Shown here piece after piece: positions 1-8,945 of a stretch of 64,000 bases of DNA. Position 1 is the stretch's first letter, and every line of letters starts with the position of its first letter. Under the pieces are notes generated by a model that worked only from the letters and a program-made list of their open reading frames with translations, did no database searches and was not told the DNA's origin. Origin of the DNA: Rhizobium sp. CSW-27 (GTDB lineage: Bacteria > Pseudomonadota > Alphaproteobacteria > Rhizobiales > Rhizobiaceae); contig NZ_JAHHZO010000004.1 of the NCBI RefSeq assembly GCF_018760785.1, forward strand, positions 248,001-312,000, written 5' to 3'. The position numbers and the translations under genes are program-made.

Positions 1-3000
1 GGCAACCATCGACACACTATCGACGATGGAGGACGCCGTCCCCGGCGCATGCGTTGCCAGGCCATCGGCAATGCTCCAGCCTGTCCCAAGGCTCCAGGCA
101 CTGGCATCGCCAAAGCTGCCATTCGGCAACAGCGTCACGCGCGTCGTATCGCCGTCCAGTACGGTATAGGAGCGGGATGGCGTGACATCGAGGGTCGCCA
201 CGACAGGATCGCCGGAATCGAGCGTCGAATTGGTAGAGCGATAGACCCTGACCTGCGTCGTGGCACTGTCGGCCGAAGTGGAAAAGATGATGGCTGCGCT
301 GCCCAGGAAGGCGGCGGTACTGACGCTCGCATCATCGATGGCCGCAGGCAGTGCCGCATCCGTCGCGCCGATCGTGACGGTGATCACGGTCGTGTAATTG
401 CCAACCGTCCCGTCCGGCGCAATGGCGGCCGCTCGCATCTGAACCGGGTTGCCCGTGACATATCCCCCGACAGTGATCCCCCCATCAGCCGCCGGAAATT
501 CGACCGTTGTCCAGACGGAGGCGCCGGACAGGCGGTGTTGCAGTCTGTATTTTGCCGTCACCACAGCACCGGATCCGGGCACAAGCGTCGCGATGAAGGA
601 GCCAGCCTCGCCTGCCCCGGAAACACCCGTGCGCACCGAGGTAAAGACCGGCGCGGGCGGCAGGATATCGCCACTGTCGATCTCGGCGCCCACGCGCCCG
701 GTCCAGGCGGGCGGCACTTCTTCGTCGGTCAATTCGTCGATGATGGGCGCTGCATCCACCATGCGGAAGGTGGACGTGAAATCCCTGCCCGCCTCCACCC
801 TTGTCACGACAACCGGGAAACTCTCCGCCAGCGCCGGACCGAACTGCACCAGGTCTCCCACGGCCGGCAGTTGCGTGCCCACGGCATCGAGCAGAACCAG
901 ACGGTGCTGCCCCGGCTGCGTGACGATGGCACGCACGACGCTGTAGCCGATCGTATCACTCTCATCGGCGAAGACCCGGAAGCGCATGGCATAGCTCTGT
1001 CCCGCCAGCATCGAGACATCGTTGTCCAGTTCAATCGCGCGCCCCATGACGGACTTGACGCGCGCGGACGACTGCATGCGCTCCAGCACATCCGTATTGA
1101 GCATCACCAGGTCACCGCGCGTCGCCACACGCACCAGACCATCCTGCAAACAGGTATAGACATCGGCGCGGTAGATTGCTTCGTACATGCGTCGCCGCGC
1201 CTCGCGCCAGATTTCGGCAGGATCGGTCTTTCCCGGTAGTTCCAGCGCTTCCGTCTTGGTGATCGCGCCGGAATGGCCCGGCCACGGTACGATCCGTTCC
1301 GCCGGCTTGTAATCGTTCGTGGCATCCTGGAAGGACACGCGGAAGGCATGCGGCGGGTCGATATAGGTTCTGCTGGCCTTGAACTGCCAGCTGTTGCGGC
1401 TGTTGATGTGATCCACCGCCAGTGTCTGCGGCCGGTCGATCACCACGCCCCAGCGCACGCCGTCATGGCGCGGCAGAGCGCGGCCGGCCGAGGCAATCTG
1501 CGTCAGCACGTCCCGCAGCTGCGCATTCTCCTCCTCATGCACGCGGTCGTATTTCAGGCCCTTCAGCCGGCAGAAATCGTGCCAGTCCTCCAGCTGGCCG
1601 AGGTCAAGGCCCGCATCACTCACGGGTCGCGGATTGGCTGCGGACTGCAGCGCCAGCCGGTAGATCGAAGCCGGATTGCTGGTCTCGCGCTCGATCCATG
1701 TACCCGTCGTGTGGTCGTAGTCGAGGCATCGGCGCGAGGCGAGTGCGTTGACGTTATCCAGCTGCCCGTTGATCTGGTAGGTCGCCTTGATCCGAAGCCC
1801 GATCAGCGCCATCGGCTTGGCGATGTTCAGGGGATATTCCGGCCGCAGCGTCTGCAGCGCCACCCAGGAAGACCGGCTCTGCACCTGCGTGCTGGTGGTC
1901 TCGTCGGTCATGCGCGTCACTTCGATTTCGTATCGGCCGCGCGTTGCGAAGTTCCAGGTGTATTGCCGGAAGAATCCCTCCAGCTTGCTGGACGTGATCG
2001 ACAGCGTTTCTACCGTCTGCCATGCATCGTCGCCAGCACCTGCCGGCCGCTGGCGAATGCGGAATGCCACCGTGACGGTTTTAACGTTGCCGTCGTTGTC
2101 CACGCGGCCGAGGCCCGCCGAGAAGCCTAGGATGATCGAGGCGCCACTGGCGTCCGGCCCCGTGGTGCGGATCACGGGCGTTTCCTTGGCCGGCCCCGAG
2201 ATCACCTCGCCGATATCATTGCGTGGGAGCGGCCGCGCCAGTTCGGCACCCACGCTTTCCTCGACAACCTGACTGGGATAGAGCGAGATCGGTGCATCCG
2301 TGGACAGACCCTCGCGCGTCTCCACCTGAAACTCGTCGTATTCGGTCAGCGCCGTGTCGCCAACCTGGATGCCGGAAATCGTGACCGGTCCGATTCCGAG
2401 CCCCAGGATGCAGCGCAGGTACTGCACGTCGCCGACAATTTCCGAATAGGGCGGCGCGACAAACGGCGGCGCAAACCGGATTTTTCCGGCCACATCGGGA
2501 AGCACGCCGTTCGGCTCCTGCCGGTTGCGCCATCCGGTAATCGAATAGGTCGGATTGCCGTTACGGTCCTTTGGCGTCTGCGGCGGGATCAGGGCATTGA
2601 TCAGCAGATTGCCAAGGACGGAAACGCCGATTCCGATCAATGCCGAGGTAATGGCAAAGCCGGTCGTGCCGGCCGCGAAGAACCCGGCCGCCCAATATTG
2701 CCCGAGGGCCACCGCCGCGATTGAGACGACGATCTGCAGGATCGAGCGCAAGGCATTCTTTCCCGGCACGATGCGGATCACCACCCGCACGCCGGGCTTG
2801 GGTCGCACCCTGGTCCAGTGGGCAGGCTCTACAGCCGCGCAACCCGCATCCGACAACAGGACCACGCGCATATGCCTGATGTCGTCGAGTGTGGCCTTGG
2901 GCAGCGCACGCTGGATGATCTCTGCAATCGTCAGACCGGCCGGAAGATCGAGCTCAACGCGGCGCGCGCCCGGATCGATCAGCGGCGCGGCCAGCACCGG

Positions 3001-3045
3001 CACGGTGTCGGGCACGGGAACGTGTGTCACGGCAATCGGTGGCAT
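1..3045 (-). CDS. Phage tail tip / host specificity protein (TipJ/J-like), C-terminus cut by the window edge
   Basis: An uninterrupted frame runs from ATG at 3045 to the first base of the window, giving 1015 codons without a stop, so the gene continues to the left. The start overlaps the stop of the peptidase gene as TGATG. Near residues 85-145 there is a Gly/Ala/Ile-rich hydrophobic stretch followed by LLINALIPP, which is typical of TipJ-type tail tip proteins. The middle is a large beta-rich tail-hub region, and the last visible 200 residues look like fibronectin-III-type modules (WTTVEF, VQMRAAA). Known role of the family: it forms the central fibre at the tail tip and binds the host receptor. 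Position directly after an NlpC/P60 gene is the usual tail-tip order. Function is inferred from context and composition; partial gene. Confidence 0.8.
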   Translation of the reverse strand, partial: MPPIAVTHVPVPDTVPVLAAPLIDPGARRVELDLPAGLTIAEIIQRALPKATLDDIRHMRVVLLSDAGCAAVEPAHWTRVRPKPGVRVVIRIVPGKNALRSILQIVVSIAAVALGQYWAAGFFAAGTTGFAITSALIGIGVSVLGNLLINALIPPQTPKDRNGNPTYSITGWRNRQEPNGVLPDVAGKIRFAPPFVAPPYSEIVGDVQYLRCILGLGIGPVTISGIQVGDTALTEYDEFQVETREGLSTDAPISLYPSQVVEESVGAELARPLPRNDIGEVISGPAKETPVIRTTGPDASGASIILGFSAGLGRVDNDGNVKTVTVAFRIRQRPAGAGDDAWQTVETLSITSSKLEGFFRQYTWNFATRGRYEIEVTRMTDETTSTQVQSRSSWVALQTLRPEYPLNIAKPMALIGLRIKATYQINGQLDNVNALASRRCLDYDHTTGTWIERETSNPASIYRLALQSAANPRPVSDAGLDLGQLEDWHDFCRLKGLKYDRVHEEENAQLRDVLTQIASAGRALPRHDGVRWGVVIDRPQTLAVDHINSRNSWQFKASRTYIDPPHAFRVSFQDATNDYKPAERIVPWPGHSGAITKTEALELPGKTDPAEIWREARRRMYEAIYRADVYTCLQDGLVRVATRGDLVMLNTDVLERMQSSARVKSVMGRAIELDNDVSMLAGQSYAMRFRVFADESDTIGYSVVRAIVTQPGQHRLVLLDAVGTQLPAVGDLVQFGPALAESFPVVVTRVEAGRDFTSTFRMVDAAPIIDELTDEEVPPAWTGRVGAEIDSGDILPPAPVFTSVRTGVSGAGEAGSFIATLVPGSGAVVTAKYRLQHRLSGASVWTTVEFPAADGGITVGGYVTGNPVQMRAAAIAPDGTVGNYTTVITVTIGATDAALPAAIDDASVSTAAFLGSAAIIFSTSADSATTQVRVYRSTNSTLDSGDPVVATLDVTPSRSYTVLDGDTTRVTLLPNGSFGDASAWSLGTGWSIADGLATHAPGTASSIVDSVSMVA

Positions 3046-3467
3046 CAGGGATGATCTATCCTGTCTGTGTGGCGGTAAATGCCGGTCAGCCGGTGCTTCC
3101 AGGCGCCGGTCGTGTAGCTTTCGATTTTCGACTGGTCGTCGGCGGTGACGTGCAGCATGCGCCCCGGATCGATCACCAGCCCGACATGCGTTTCCAGCGC
3201 GCCGCGCCGGAACACCGCAACATCACCGGGCCGCGCTTCCGTGACACGCCGCCAGCTTGGGGAGCCGCGCTCATTGTCGAGCAGCCCGGCAATTTCCCGC
3301 CGCTCCTCGATCGAGGCATAGCAACCGTGATAGGTCGGCAGGCGGATGCCGAACGCAGCGCCATAGACCAGCACCACCAGCCCCCAGCAGTTGCAGCCCT
3401 GCTCGTCGTGACCGAACTCGGCATAGGGTATGCCGACATAGGCGCTTGCCCAGTGTGCCGCGCTCAT
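3045..3467 (-). CDS. Phage NlpC/P60 family cell-wall peptidase
   Basis: 140 aa if the start is ATG 3467, which overlaps the upstream stop as ATGA; an in-frame ATG at 3509 would add 14 residues but breaks the coupling pattern. The sequence has the NlpC/P60 arrangement: a Cys in GCNCWGLV (about C27), a downstream RPGDVAVF strand and a His in THVGLVI. These enzymes cleave peptidoglycan stem peptides. In siphophages they sit in the tail tip and help the tail cross the wall. The stop overlaps the tail tip gene start by one base. Confidence 0.85.
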   Translation of the reverse strand: MSAAHWASAYVGIPYAEFGHDEQGCNCWGLVVLVYGAAFGIRLPTYHGCYASIEERREIAGLLDNERGSPSWRRVTEARPGDVAVFRRGALETHVGLVIDPGRMLHVTADDQSKIESYTTGAWKHRLTGIYRHTDRIDHP

Positions 3468-3988
3468 CGGTGCAGCCCCGGAAAGCGGTCCTTGGTCATC
3501 CGGTCGCATGGGTAATATTCAAGCTCCACATCCTCGCGCGAAAAGGAGATGACCACCTCTCCGGAGGTGATGTCGGCGGACAGGATGGACATGTCCCGGT
3601 ATTCCGCCTCCACCATGTCGGGCGTCTCGGCCAGAACGACAGCCATATGAATGGTGGCGCGATCCGTGAAGCTGCGCAGCAGGCGGGCAATTTCCGGATC
3701 GATGTTGTCGAGCACGATATTGCCGGAGGCTGGCGTATCGTCGATGTCCGACGGCAGATCCGTGGACGCCACCACGAAATAGAACGGGTCCGCCTCCGGA
3801 TCTTCGGTCATCCAGGTGGAGCGGGTGCCGTAGATTTCCGGATCATCCGAAAGCCGCTCTGTCCAGTCCGTCGAAAGCCGGATCGGACTCTCCAGCAACG
3901 GATGCTCGACGTAGAACAGCGCGACATAGACCTCCCCGGTCATATCGGCATCCTGCGCAGCGCGCGCGTTGAGCGATAACCGCCTCAT
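3464..3988 (-). CDS. DUF1833-type phage tail protein
   Basis: 174 aa from ATG 3988 (MRRLSLNARA), which overlaps the preceding stop as ATGA. A longer upstream frame exists but would run through the neighbouring gene. The protein is acidic and beta-rich, with motifs such as LNARAAQDA, NIDPEIARLLR and DITSGEVVISF that recall DUF1833 tail components found between the tape measure and NlpC genes in alphaproteobacterial siphophages. Probably part of the distal tail or tail-tip complex; exact role unknown. Confidence 0.65.
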   Translation of the reverse strand: MRRLSLNARAAQDADMTGEVYVALFYVEHPLLESPIRLSTDWTERLSDDPEIYGTRSTWMTEDPEADPFYFVVASTDLPSDIDDTPASGNIVLDNIDPEIARLLRSFTDRATIHMAVVLAETPDMVEAEYRDMSILSADITSGEVVISFSREDVELEYYPCDRMTKDRFPGLHR

Positions 3989-4407
3989 GGCATCACCAGA
4001 ATGGAAAACGTGACACGGAACTGCGTATCGACGACAGTTTCCTCCGGGGCGCCGTCCGCGAACTTGCAACGCCAGATGCGCGTCAACAGCATCGGTCGCC
4101 CCTCGCTGTCCAGCATCTGCTCCCCATTGCTGTCGAGTGCCGGCCAGCCATCCGTCGTCGGGTCCGGCATATCGAAGGAGATCGTGCCGAAGCCTGTTTC
4201 CTCCTCGTAGAACCGGTCGAAGCGCGCTTTTTGTCCACGATCGAGCAGAAACGACAGCGACACCGGCCGCGCCACGCCGGAGAAGCGACGGCGATAGCCG
4301 GCAGGGCCGATATCCCCCGCCCGCTTCTGGCGCGGATCCTGCGCGGTCTTCTTGTAGCCCTGCTGCTCCGGCGGCGGCAGTTCGGAAGGCCAGACGGCAA
4401 CCGTCAT
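3985..4407 (-). CDS. Phage minor tail protein, unknown family
   Basis: 140 aa from ATG 4407, overlapping the tape measure stop as ATGA and the next gene in the same way. The first residues (MTVAVWPSELPPPEQQGYKK) and a central RFSGVARPVSLSFLLDRGQ are soluble and beta-rich with no membrane segment. Position immediately after the tape measure is where distal tail or tail hub proteins are normally found. I cannot assign a named family with confidence. Confidence 0.7.
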   Translation of the reverse strand: MTVAVWPSELPPPEQQGYKKTAQDPRQKRAGDIGPAGYRRRFSGVARPVSLSFLLDRGQKARFDRFYEEETGFGTISFDMPDPTTDGWPALDSNGEQMLDSEGRPMLLTRIWRCKFADGAPEETVVDTQFRVTFSILVMP

Positions 4408-7400
4408 CGACGCGGCCCCTTCCGGCGCACGCCGAACTGCTTTTCGAGTGCATCGGCCGCAGCGCCGCCGCGCTTGGTCAGCGCCTGCCCGACCTGTTCG
4501 GACAGGACGAATTCGATCTGCTGGCCGCCATATTCATCGGTCGTCTCGCGCGTCTCGACGCTGACGCCGGCATTGTTGATGATGTTGACGCTGACGCGCG
4601 GCGCGGGAGCCGGTGCGCTCATGCGCTCGGAGGCAGCAACGGAAGCCGCAGCCTGTCGCCAGACATGGTTTGGCATCACATAGCCGCCGTCATCGAAGCC
4701 GGTCTTGCCGCCGAAGCGCGCCATGTGCCGCAGGGCGTCCAGATTGTGCACGCCGATCAGTGCCGTCGTCGCTGCGTCGAACACATATTCCTTTTCGTGC
4801 ACAAGACCCGCCACACGGCCAGGATCTGAACCGCCCGTTGGACCGCCACTGGAATAGCCGCGGATCAGGAACGAACCGAGCGTGGTATTGGCAGACCACA
4901 GCGAACTGGTGGGCGATATCCCGCCGAACATGCGGCCAAAGCCGCCCAGAATGGACGACCACAGGCCGCCGCCCGTCCCGGCGCCACCGGTTGCCGCGAT
5001 ATTGCCGATCTGGCTCAGGCTGTTGCCCAGCTGGCCGACGCCATTGCCGAGAATGCCGAGGTTCTGGGTTGCGATACCAGACGACGAGGCGAGCCGTCCC
5101 AGCGACGTGGCCGCTTCCGTTGCACGGCGAACCTGCAGCTGATTGGCGTTGATCCAGCTGGTCATCACAGAATCATTCTGGTTGCCGGACAGCATCTGCA
5201 GCTGCAGCTGGCCATCCATCATCCGTGACGCGCCCGTGGCAAAACCTACATGGCCGCCCAGCGCATTGCGCCCCAGCCCGCGCGACTGCAGCAGCACATC
5301 ACCGCGCAGCGCCTGTGTCGGATCGACAGACCGGCCCCAGGTCTGGAAGGAATTGGCGACCAGAGATCCCGTGCCGTCCACGCCGACCTGCTGCAGCGCC
5401 GAGTTCACAAAACCCGCGCACCAGGCGGTGCGGGCCGCATCGATATCAACGCCACCCTGACGCAGGAACCCGTTGATCGAGGCCGAACTGCCCGTTTCCG
5501 TCTGCCCGAGCAGGCCCATGGCGCGGTCCACGGCGGAGGACGTGAAGGCAGAAATTCCGCCACCCGCATAGGCTCCGCCATACAAAGGGGAATTGGCCAC
5601 GTTGCCGTAGATCGACGGACTGCCGTCGATGCGGCGCAACAGCACATCGTCGATGGACGACATGCTGCGGCCGAGCGGGCTGCCGATCAGCGAATTGGTG
5701 AAGCTGTCGAAGGCGCGATCGGTATAGCGCGTCGCCAGATTGGACAGCGCGCGCGAAATGGAGTTCGCCAGCGTCGCGCCGAACTTGTCGCCCCGCAACA
5801 ACCCGTCCTGAAAATCCGAGAAGAAGCCGCGCACGCCAGCGCGAAGCTCGCCCATGCGGATGTTCTCTCGGATGATCTGCGCTTCCTGCGTCCCGAAATC
5901 CACCGAAAGGCCGGCGCCCCGCAGCCGCGCGCCAACCGCCTGGTCTTCGGCGGAGCGCTGCATCTGGGCACGCTCGAACAGCACGTCGTTGCGCAGGCTG
6001 GCGCGTGCGGAGAGATCGGCGATACGACCGAGCTCGGCCGCCTTGTCGCGGATCATCTGCAGTTCGCGCTCATCAACGGCAATGTTGTTGCGGGCAGCAT
6101 CGGCCCGCAGCTGGGCCGTCAGGCCGTAGGCCGCCTGCAGGGCAACCACCTCGCCGCGCGTGCGGCCGATCATCGTCAGTTCCAGCTGCTGCGTGGCAAC
6201 CGTTTCCAGCAGCGACCGCGCCCGCTCCTTTTGCGCTTCGGACAGCCGGTATTCGGCTTCCGTCCGCGCGCGGCTGGAGGCAAGGCTGATGCGGCTTTCG
6301 CGCGACGCATCGCTTTCGCCGAAGTTGATGGCTGCCCGCTCGCGCGCGGCTGCCGCCTCCGCAAGCTCAATCGGCGAGCGCGCCCGCATCGAGGCGAGAT
6401 CGGCCGCCTGCATGCGACGTCGGTTTTCGATTTCCAGTCTGTCGAGAAATTCACGATCGACATCCAGCCCGCGCGAAGGACGCGGCGTTGGGACGGGAAC
6501 ATTGAGCGGTAATTGAATGTTCTGCATCCGACCGTCAGGAGAGCGGTCTACGCCATCATATGTTCCTTGACGCGGCCAGACTTCAGTCAGAACACCGGAA
6601 GCCTCACGCCTGAATTTATCGGCCTCAACCGTTGCGGCCCTGATTTCAGGCGCAAGCTGCGAAAATCGTTCGGAAAATCTCTTGAGTGCTGGAGAGCCGA
6701 ACTGATCAACCACCTCCGCAAGCTTGCGCTGCGCGCTGCTGAGATCATCGGTTGTGGCACTTCCCTCCAGTAGCTTGGATTGCAGATCAGACATTGAAGA
6801 CGTGAATGTCCGAAGCAGCGGATCTGCATCCGCACCAGCGCCGACCAATTCACGGCGCGCAGCAGCATATGGCTCAGCAAGCCGCTTGAGCAAAGGATCA
6901 GCATTTTCCAGGCTGTTTTTTGCGCCAGCGCTTCCAGCGGCCAAACGGTCTTTTATCTTTTGCGCACGATCCAGCTCATCTGCGTAGGACTTGACCTGAG
7001 GGACCGCATCACCCCATCCAGAAGCAACGCGCCGAATAAGGTCTGCATGCTCCTTCAAGGTCGCAGACATGCCGTCAGAACCGGATTTCCAGTTGGCAAA
7101 ATACTGGATCAGAGCCGCAGCGCCCGCCGTCAGACCGATTGTCACAAGAGAAACAGGGCTGAGAAGCGACATAAATGCCGCCGCCAGACCTGACACAGGC
7201 TTTTCCATTCCTGCAATGACACTAGACAACTGCGTGCCCTGCTGGAGGCCGATCATCAACGGATTCATGCCGCCGAACGCCGTCACCGCAATATCCTGAA
7301 ACTGATAGGCAACGTTTGTCGTATCGAAGCTACCTGCATGGCCCCGCACGTTTTCGTTCGCGGCAACCTGCGCCTTCATCGCATTGTTGACACCCAGCAG

Positions 7401-7793
7401 CGAGTCACGCAGCTGGTTATTCTTCTTGATCTGCTCCTGCCTGATGCTGGAGATGATCGAATTGGCCTGCTGCTCATTGACGACACCCGTCATGACCGCC
7501 TTGCCGACGAGATCAAGACTATAGAGCATTTCGCGCTCGAACCGCTTGTTTTGCGCAAGGAGCGGGTCGTACTTAGCTTGAAGCCTCTCGATACCGGATT
7601 CGATACCGGCAAGGGACTTCGGCATTTTTGCCCCAAACGAAACGGCCTGTTCGTCCAGTTTCTGCCTTACCTTTTCCAGAATGTCCGGAGCGCGTTGTCC
7701 GAAGTGGTCGAAAGCGTTTTCCGCAAGCTTCATCCCTGTAATCGTGCCGCTGGCATCGATCACAAGCTCGACAACTCTCTGCTCATTGGCCAT
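4404..7793 (-). CDS. Tail tape measure protein with embedded TIGR02594/CHAP-like peptidase domain
   Basis: 1129 aa from ATG 7793. The N-terminus is helical, residues about 150-235 hold hydrophobic membrane-like stretches, and residues 300-650 are long Ala/Arg/Glu-rich helices, as in tape measure proteins that set tail length. Around residues 760-890 there is a compact Cys/His domain: WCAGFVN (Cys792), then GDVLLQSRG and GGHVGF (His848). This resembles TIGR02594/CHAP peptidoglycan peptidases and probably acts during wall penetration. The C-terminus contains FDDGGYVMPNHVW and a short helical tail. DNA encoding the N-terminal 400 residues (about 6,520-7,790) looks less GC-rich than the rest, suggesting mosaic origin. 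Confidence 0.88.
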   Translation of the reverse strand: MANEQRVVELVIDASGTITGMKLAENAFDHFGQRAPDILEKVRQKLDEQAVSFGAKMPKSLAGIESGIERLQAKYDPLLAQNKRFEREMLYSLDLVGKAVMTGVVNEQQANSIISSIRQEQIKKNNQLRDSLLGVNNAMKAQVAANENVRGHAGSFDTTNVAYQFQDIAVTAFGGMNPLMIGLQQGTQLSSVIAGMEKPVSGLAAAFMSLLSPVSLVTIGLTAGAAALIQYFANWKSGSDGMSATLKEHADLIRRVASGWGDAVPQVKSYADELDRAQKIKDRLAAGSAGAKNSLENADPLLKRLAEPYAAARRELVGAGADADPLLRTFTSSMSDLQSKLLEGSATTDDLSSAQRKLAEVVDQFGSPALKRFSERFSQLAPEIRAATVEADKFRREASGVLTEVWPRQGTYDGVDRSPDGRMQNIQLPLNVPVPTPRPSRGLDVDREFLDRLEIENRRRMQAADLASMRARSPIELAEAAAARERAAINFGESDASRESRISLASSRARTEAEYRLSEAQKERARSLLETVATQQLELTMIGRTRGEVVALQAAYGLTAQLRADAARNNIAVDERELQMIRDKAAELGRIADLSARASLRNDVLFERAQMQRSAEDQAVGARLRGAGLSVDFGTQEAQIIRENIRMGELRAGVRGFFSDFQDGLLRGDKFGATLANSISRALSNLATRYTDRAFDSFTNSLIGSPLGRSMSSIDDVLLRRIDGSPSIYGNVANSPLYGGAYAGGGISAFTSSAVDRAMGLLGQTETGSSASINGFLRQGGVDIDAARTAWCAGFVNSALQQVGVDGTGSLVANSFQTWGRSVDPTQALRGDVLLQSRGLGRNALGGHVGFATGASRMMDGQLQLQMLSGNQNDSVMTSWINANQLQVRRATEAATSLGRLASSSGIATQNLGILGNGVGQLGNSLSQIGNIAATGGAGTGGGLWSSILGGFGRMFGGISPTSSLWSANTTLGSFLIRGYSSGGPTGGSDPGRVAGLVHEKEYVFDAATTALIGVHNLDALRHMARFGGKTGFDDGGYVMPNHVWRQAAASVAASERMSAPAPAPRVSVNIINNAGVSVETRETTDEYGGQQIEFVLSEQVGQALTKRGGAAADALEKQFGVRRKGPRR

Positions 7794-7841
7794 GACGGCG
7801 GCTCCTGCAAGCGCGGCAAAGTGACAGGAACAGACGGCCGC

Positions 7842-8186
7842 CTAGGTTTTGACGGCCGTCAGGAAGGCATCGTCCAGCGCCTCAAGGATCTCGATTTCCC
7901 AGGGCGAGAAGCGCATGCCGGATTGTCGAAGAAAGGCCTCGATGTCGGGCCAGGTGATCGGCCGAGGCCCGGAGAAGCCTGCGGCCGTGCGCGCCCGCAG
8001 GCGATGATAGGCCTGCCAGATATGCGCCAAAGTTTGCGGAAAAGGCGGCAGGGTTAGTTCCGCCTCGATTTCCGCCCGCCGTTGCGGCTTCTTCGTCCGC
8101 TTCAGCTGGCCTTCCAGCTGCGCGCGGAGGGAGACGCCTTCATCACCCACCGCCGCGAGCGCGAAGGCACGCTCCGCATAGGCCAT
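7842..8186 (-). CDS. Putative second tail assembly chaperone (T-like)
   Basis: 114 aa from ATG 8186, which overlaps the stop of the preceding gene as TGATG. It lies directly upstream of the tape measure gene, the standard place for tail assembly chaperones. The frame stays open upstream of the ATG and would read FYEALRQRLMAYAERA, so it could also be made as a -1 frameshift extension of the preceding ORF, as with lambda G and GT. Helical, charged, no catalytic motif. Function inferred from position and size. Confidence 0.65.
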   Translation of the reverse strand: MAYAERAFALAAVGDEGVSLRAQLEGQLKRTKKPQRRAEIEAELTLPPFPQTLAHIWQAYHRLRARTAAGFSGPRPITWPDIEAFLRQSGMRFSPWEIEILEALDDAFLTAVKT

Positions 8187-8617
8187 CAGGCGCTGGCGGA
8201 GCGCCTCGTAAAAAGCTTTTCGACAGTGATTGCTTCGAGGATCTGCGCAACCGCGAATTCCATGCCAGGCAGAACCAGAAGCTCTGCTGCACGCGAGACA
8301 TCATAGACCTCGCCATTCACTTGGATCGGCGTCCAGTCAATGATCCGAGCAGCCATGTCGGATGCAGCTTCGCGGCGCATCTGACCGGGTGAAATAACAG
8401 GTGGCTCATAGGGCTTCCTGTTGATCTGGGATGCTTCGATGTCGCGGCTTTTCTTCAGGTTCCGATCAGCGATAAGATCATTCAGCGCCACGGTCTTCGG
8501 ATGCGTGGGGCCAGCGAGTGTGACGCTCCAGCCCATGTCCGATCCATCCGGCGCCTTGATCTGCACCGTTGCGGTCTCCATCGGCAGATGTGCGGAAATA
8601 TCGATGACATTGCTCAT
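8186..8617 (-). CDS. Putative first tail assembly chaperone (G-like)
   Basis: 143 aa from ATG 8617 (MSNVIDISAHLP), preceded by AAGGAA at a good distance. A longer frame starting at 8680 is less likely because it would cross a strong hairpin. It resembles the tail assembly chaperone encoded before the tape measure in many siphophages: a soluble protein with a beta N-terminus and a C-terminal helical region ending in EAITVEKLFTRR. A run of five T at 8210-8214 near the 3' end could allow a -1 slip into the next frame. Confidence 0.65.
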   Translation of the reverse strand: MSNVIDISAHLPMETATVQIKAPDGSDMGWSVTLAGPTHPKTVALNDLIADRNLKKSRDIEASQINRKPYEPPVISPGQMRREAASDMAARIIDWTPIQVNGEVYDVSRAAELLVLPGMEFAVAQILEAITVEKLFTRRSASA

Positions 8618-8641
8618 GTGGTGTTCCTTGTCGGTTAAGAA

Positions 8642-8668
8642 GCGGGAGGGGCCGACATCCCCTCCCGC
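8642..8668 (-). terminator. Strong hairpin between tail tube cluster and chaperone genes
   Basis: A perfect 10-bp inverted repeat (GCGGGAGGGG / CCCCTCCCGC) with a 7-nt loop lies 24 nt upstream of the chaperone start. On the minus strand it is followed only by TTCTTAA, not a clean U run, so it may be a weak terminator, a pause or a processing site that lowers chaperone expression relative to the tail tube. Confidence 0.5.
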
Positions 8669-8709
8669 CATTGCGCGCAATCTTCATCGGCGTGTCGGCG
8701 CCGATCTCG

Positions 8710-8925
8710 TCAGGCCTTGCCGGCCTTTGTCTTCACTTCTCCCGCCACCTCGGCCGGCGCCTGCGGTTCGGGTGCAAGCACGGCGGACTGGCTGATCGCC
8801 AGCGTGGGAAGGCCGTGCACGGAGCGCGGCCAGGTGATGTGCAGGCCTGCCGCACAGGCTTCGGCGATGGCCTCATGCAGCGCGGTCGCGGCATCGCGAA
8901 CGGCCTGTTCGTGGCTGGTTGCCAT
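8710..8925 (-). CDS. Small phage protein of unknown function
   Basis: 71 aa from ATG 8925, with GGAAAGGA a few bases upstream. It begins MATSHEQAVRDAATALHEAI, a helical N-terminus, and ends in a Pro/Ala/Lys-rich tail. It sits between the tail tube gene and the chaperones in the late operon, separated from the chaperones by a strong hairpin. No family recognised. Confidence 0.6.
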   Translation of the reverse strand: MATSHEQAVRDAATALHEAIAEACAAGLHITWPRSVHGLPTLAISQSAVLAPEPQAPAEVAGEVKTKAGKA

Positions 8926-8945
8926 GGGAAATCCTTTCCGGTTCG

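Noticed and set aside
49..2130. Two long plus-strand frames (396 and 285 codons) at the left edge
   Set aside because: They lie opposite the tail-tip gene, have repetitive Arg/Gly/His composition typical of antisense frames in GC-rich DNA, and no ribosome site.
8205..8222. Canonical -1 slippery heptamer in the first tail chaperone gene
   Set aside because: The sequence is G-CTT-TTT-A in frame, which is not X-XXY-YYZ; only a weaker single-codon slip on the T run is possible.
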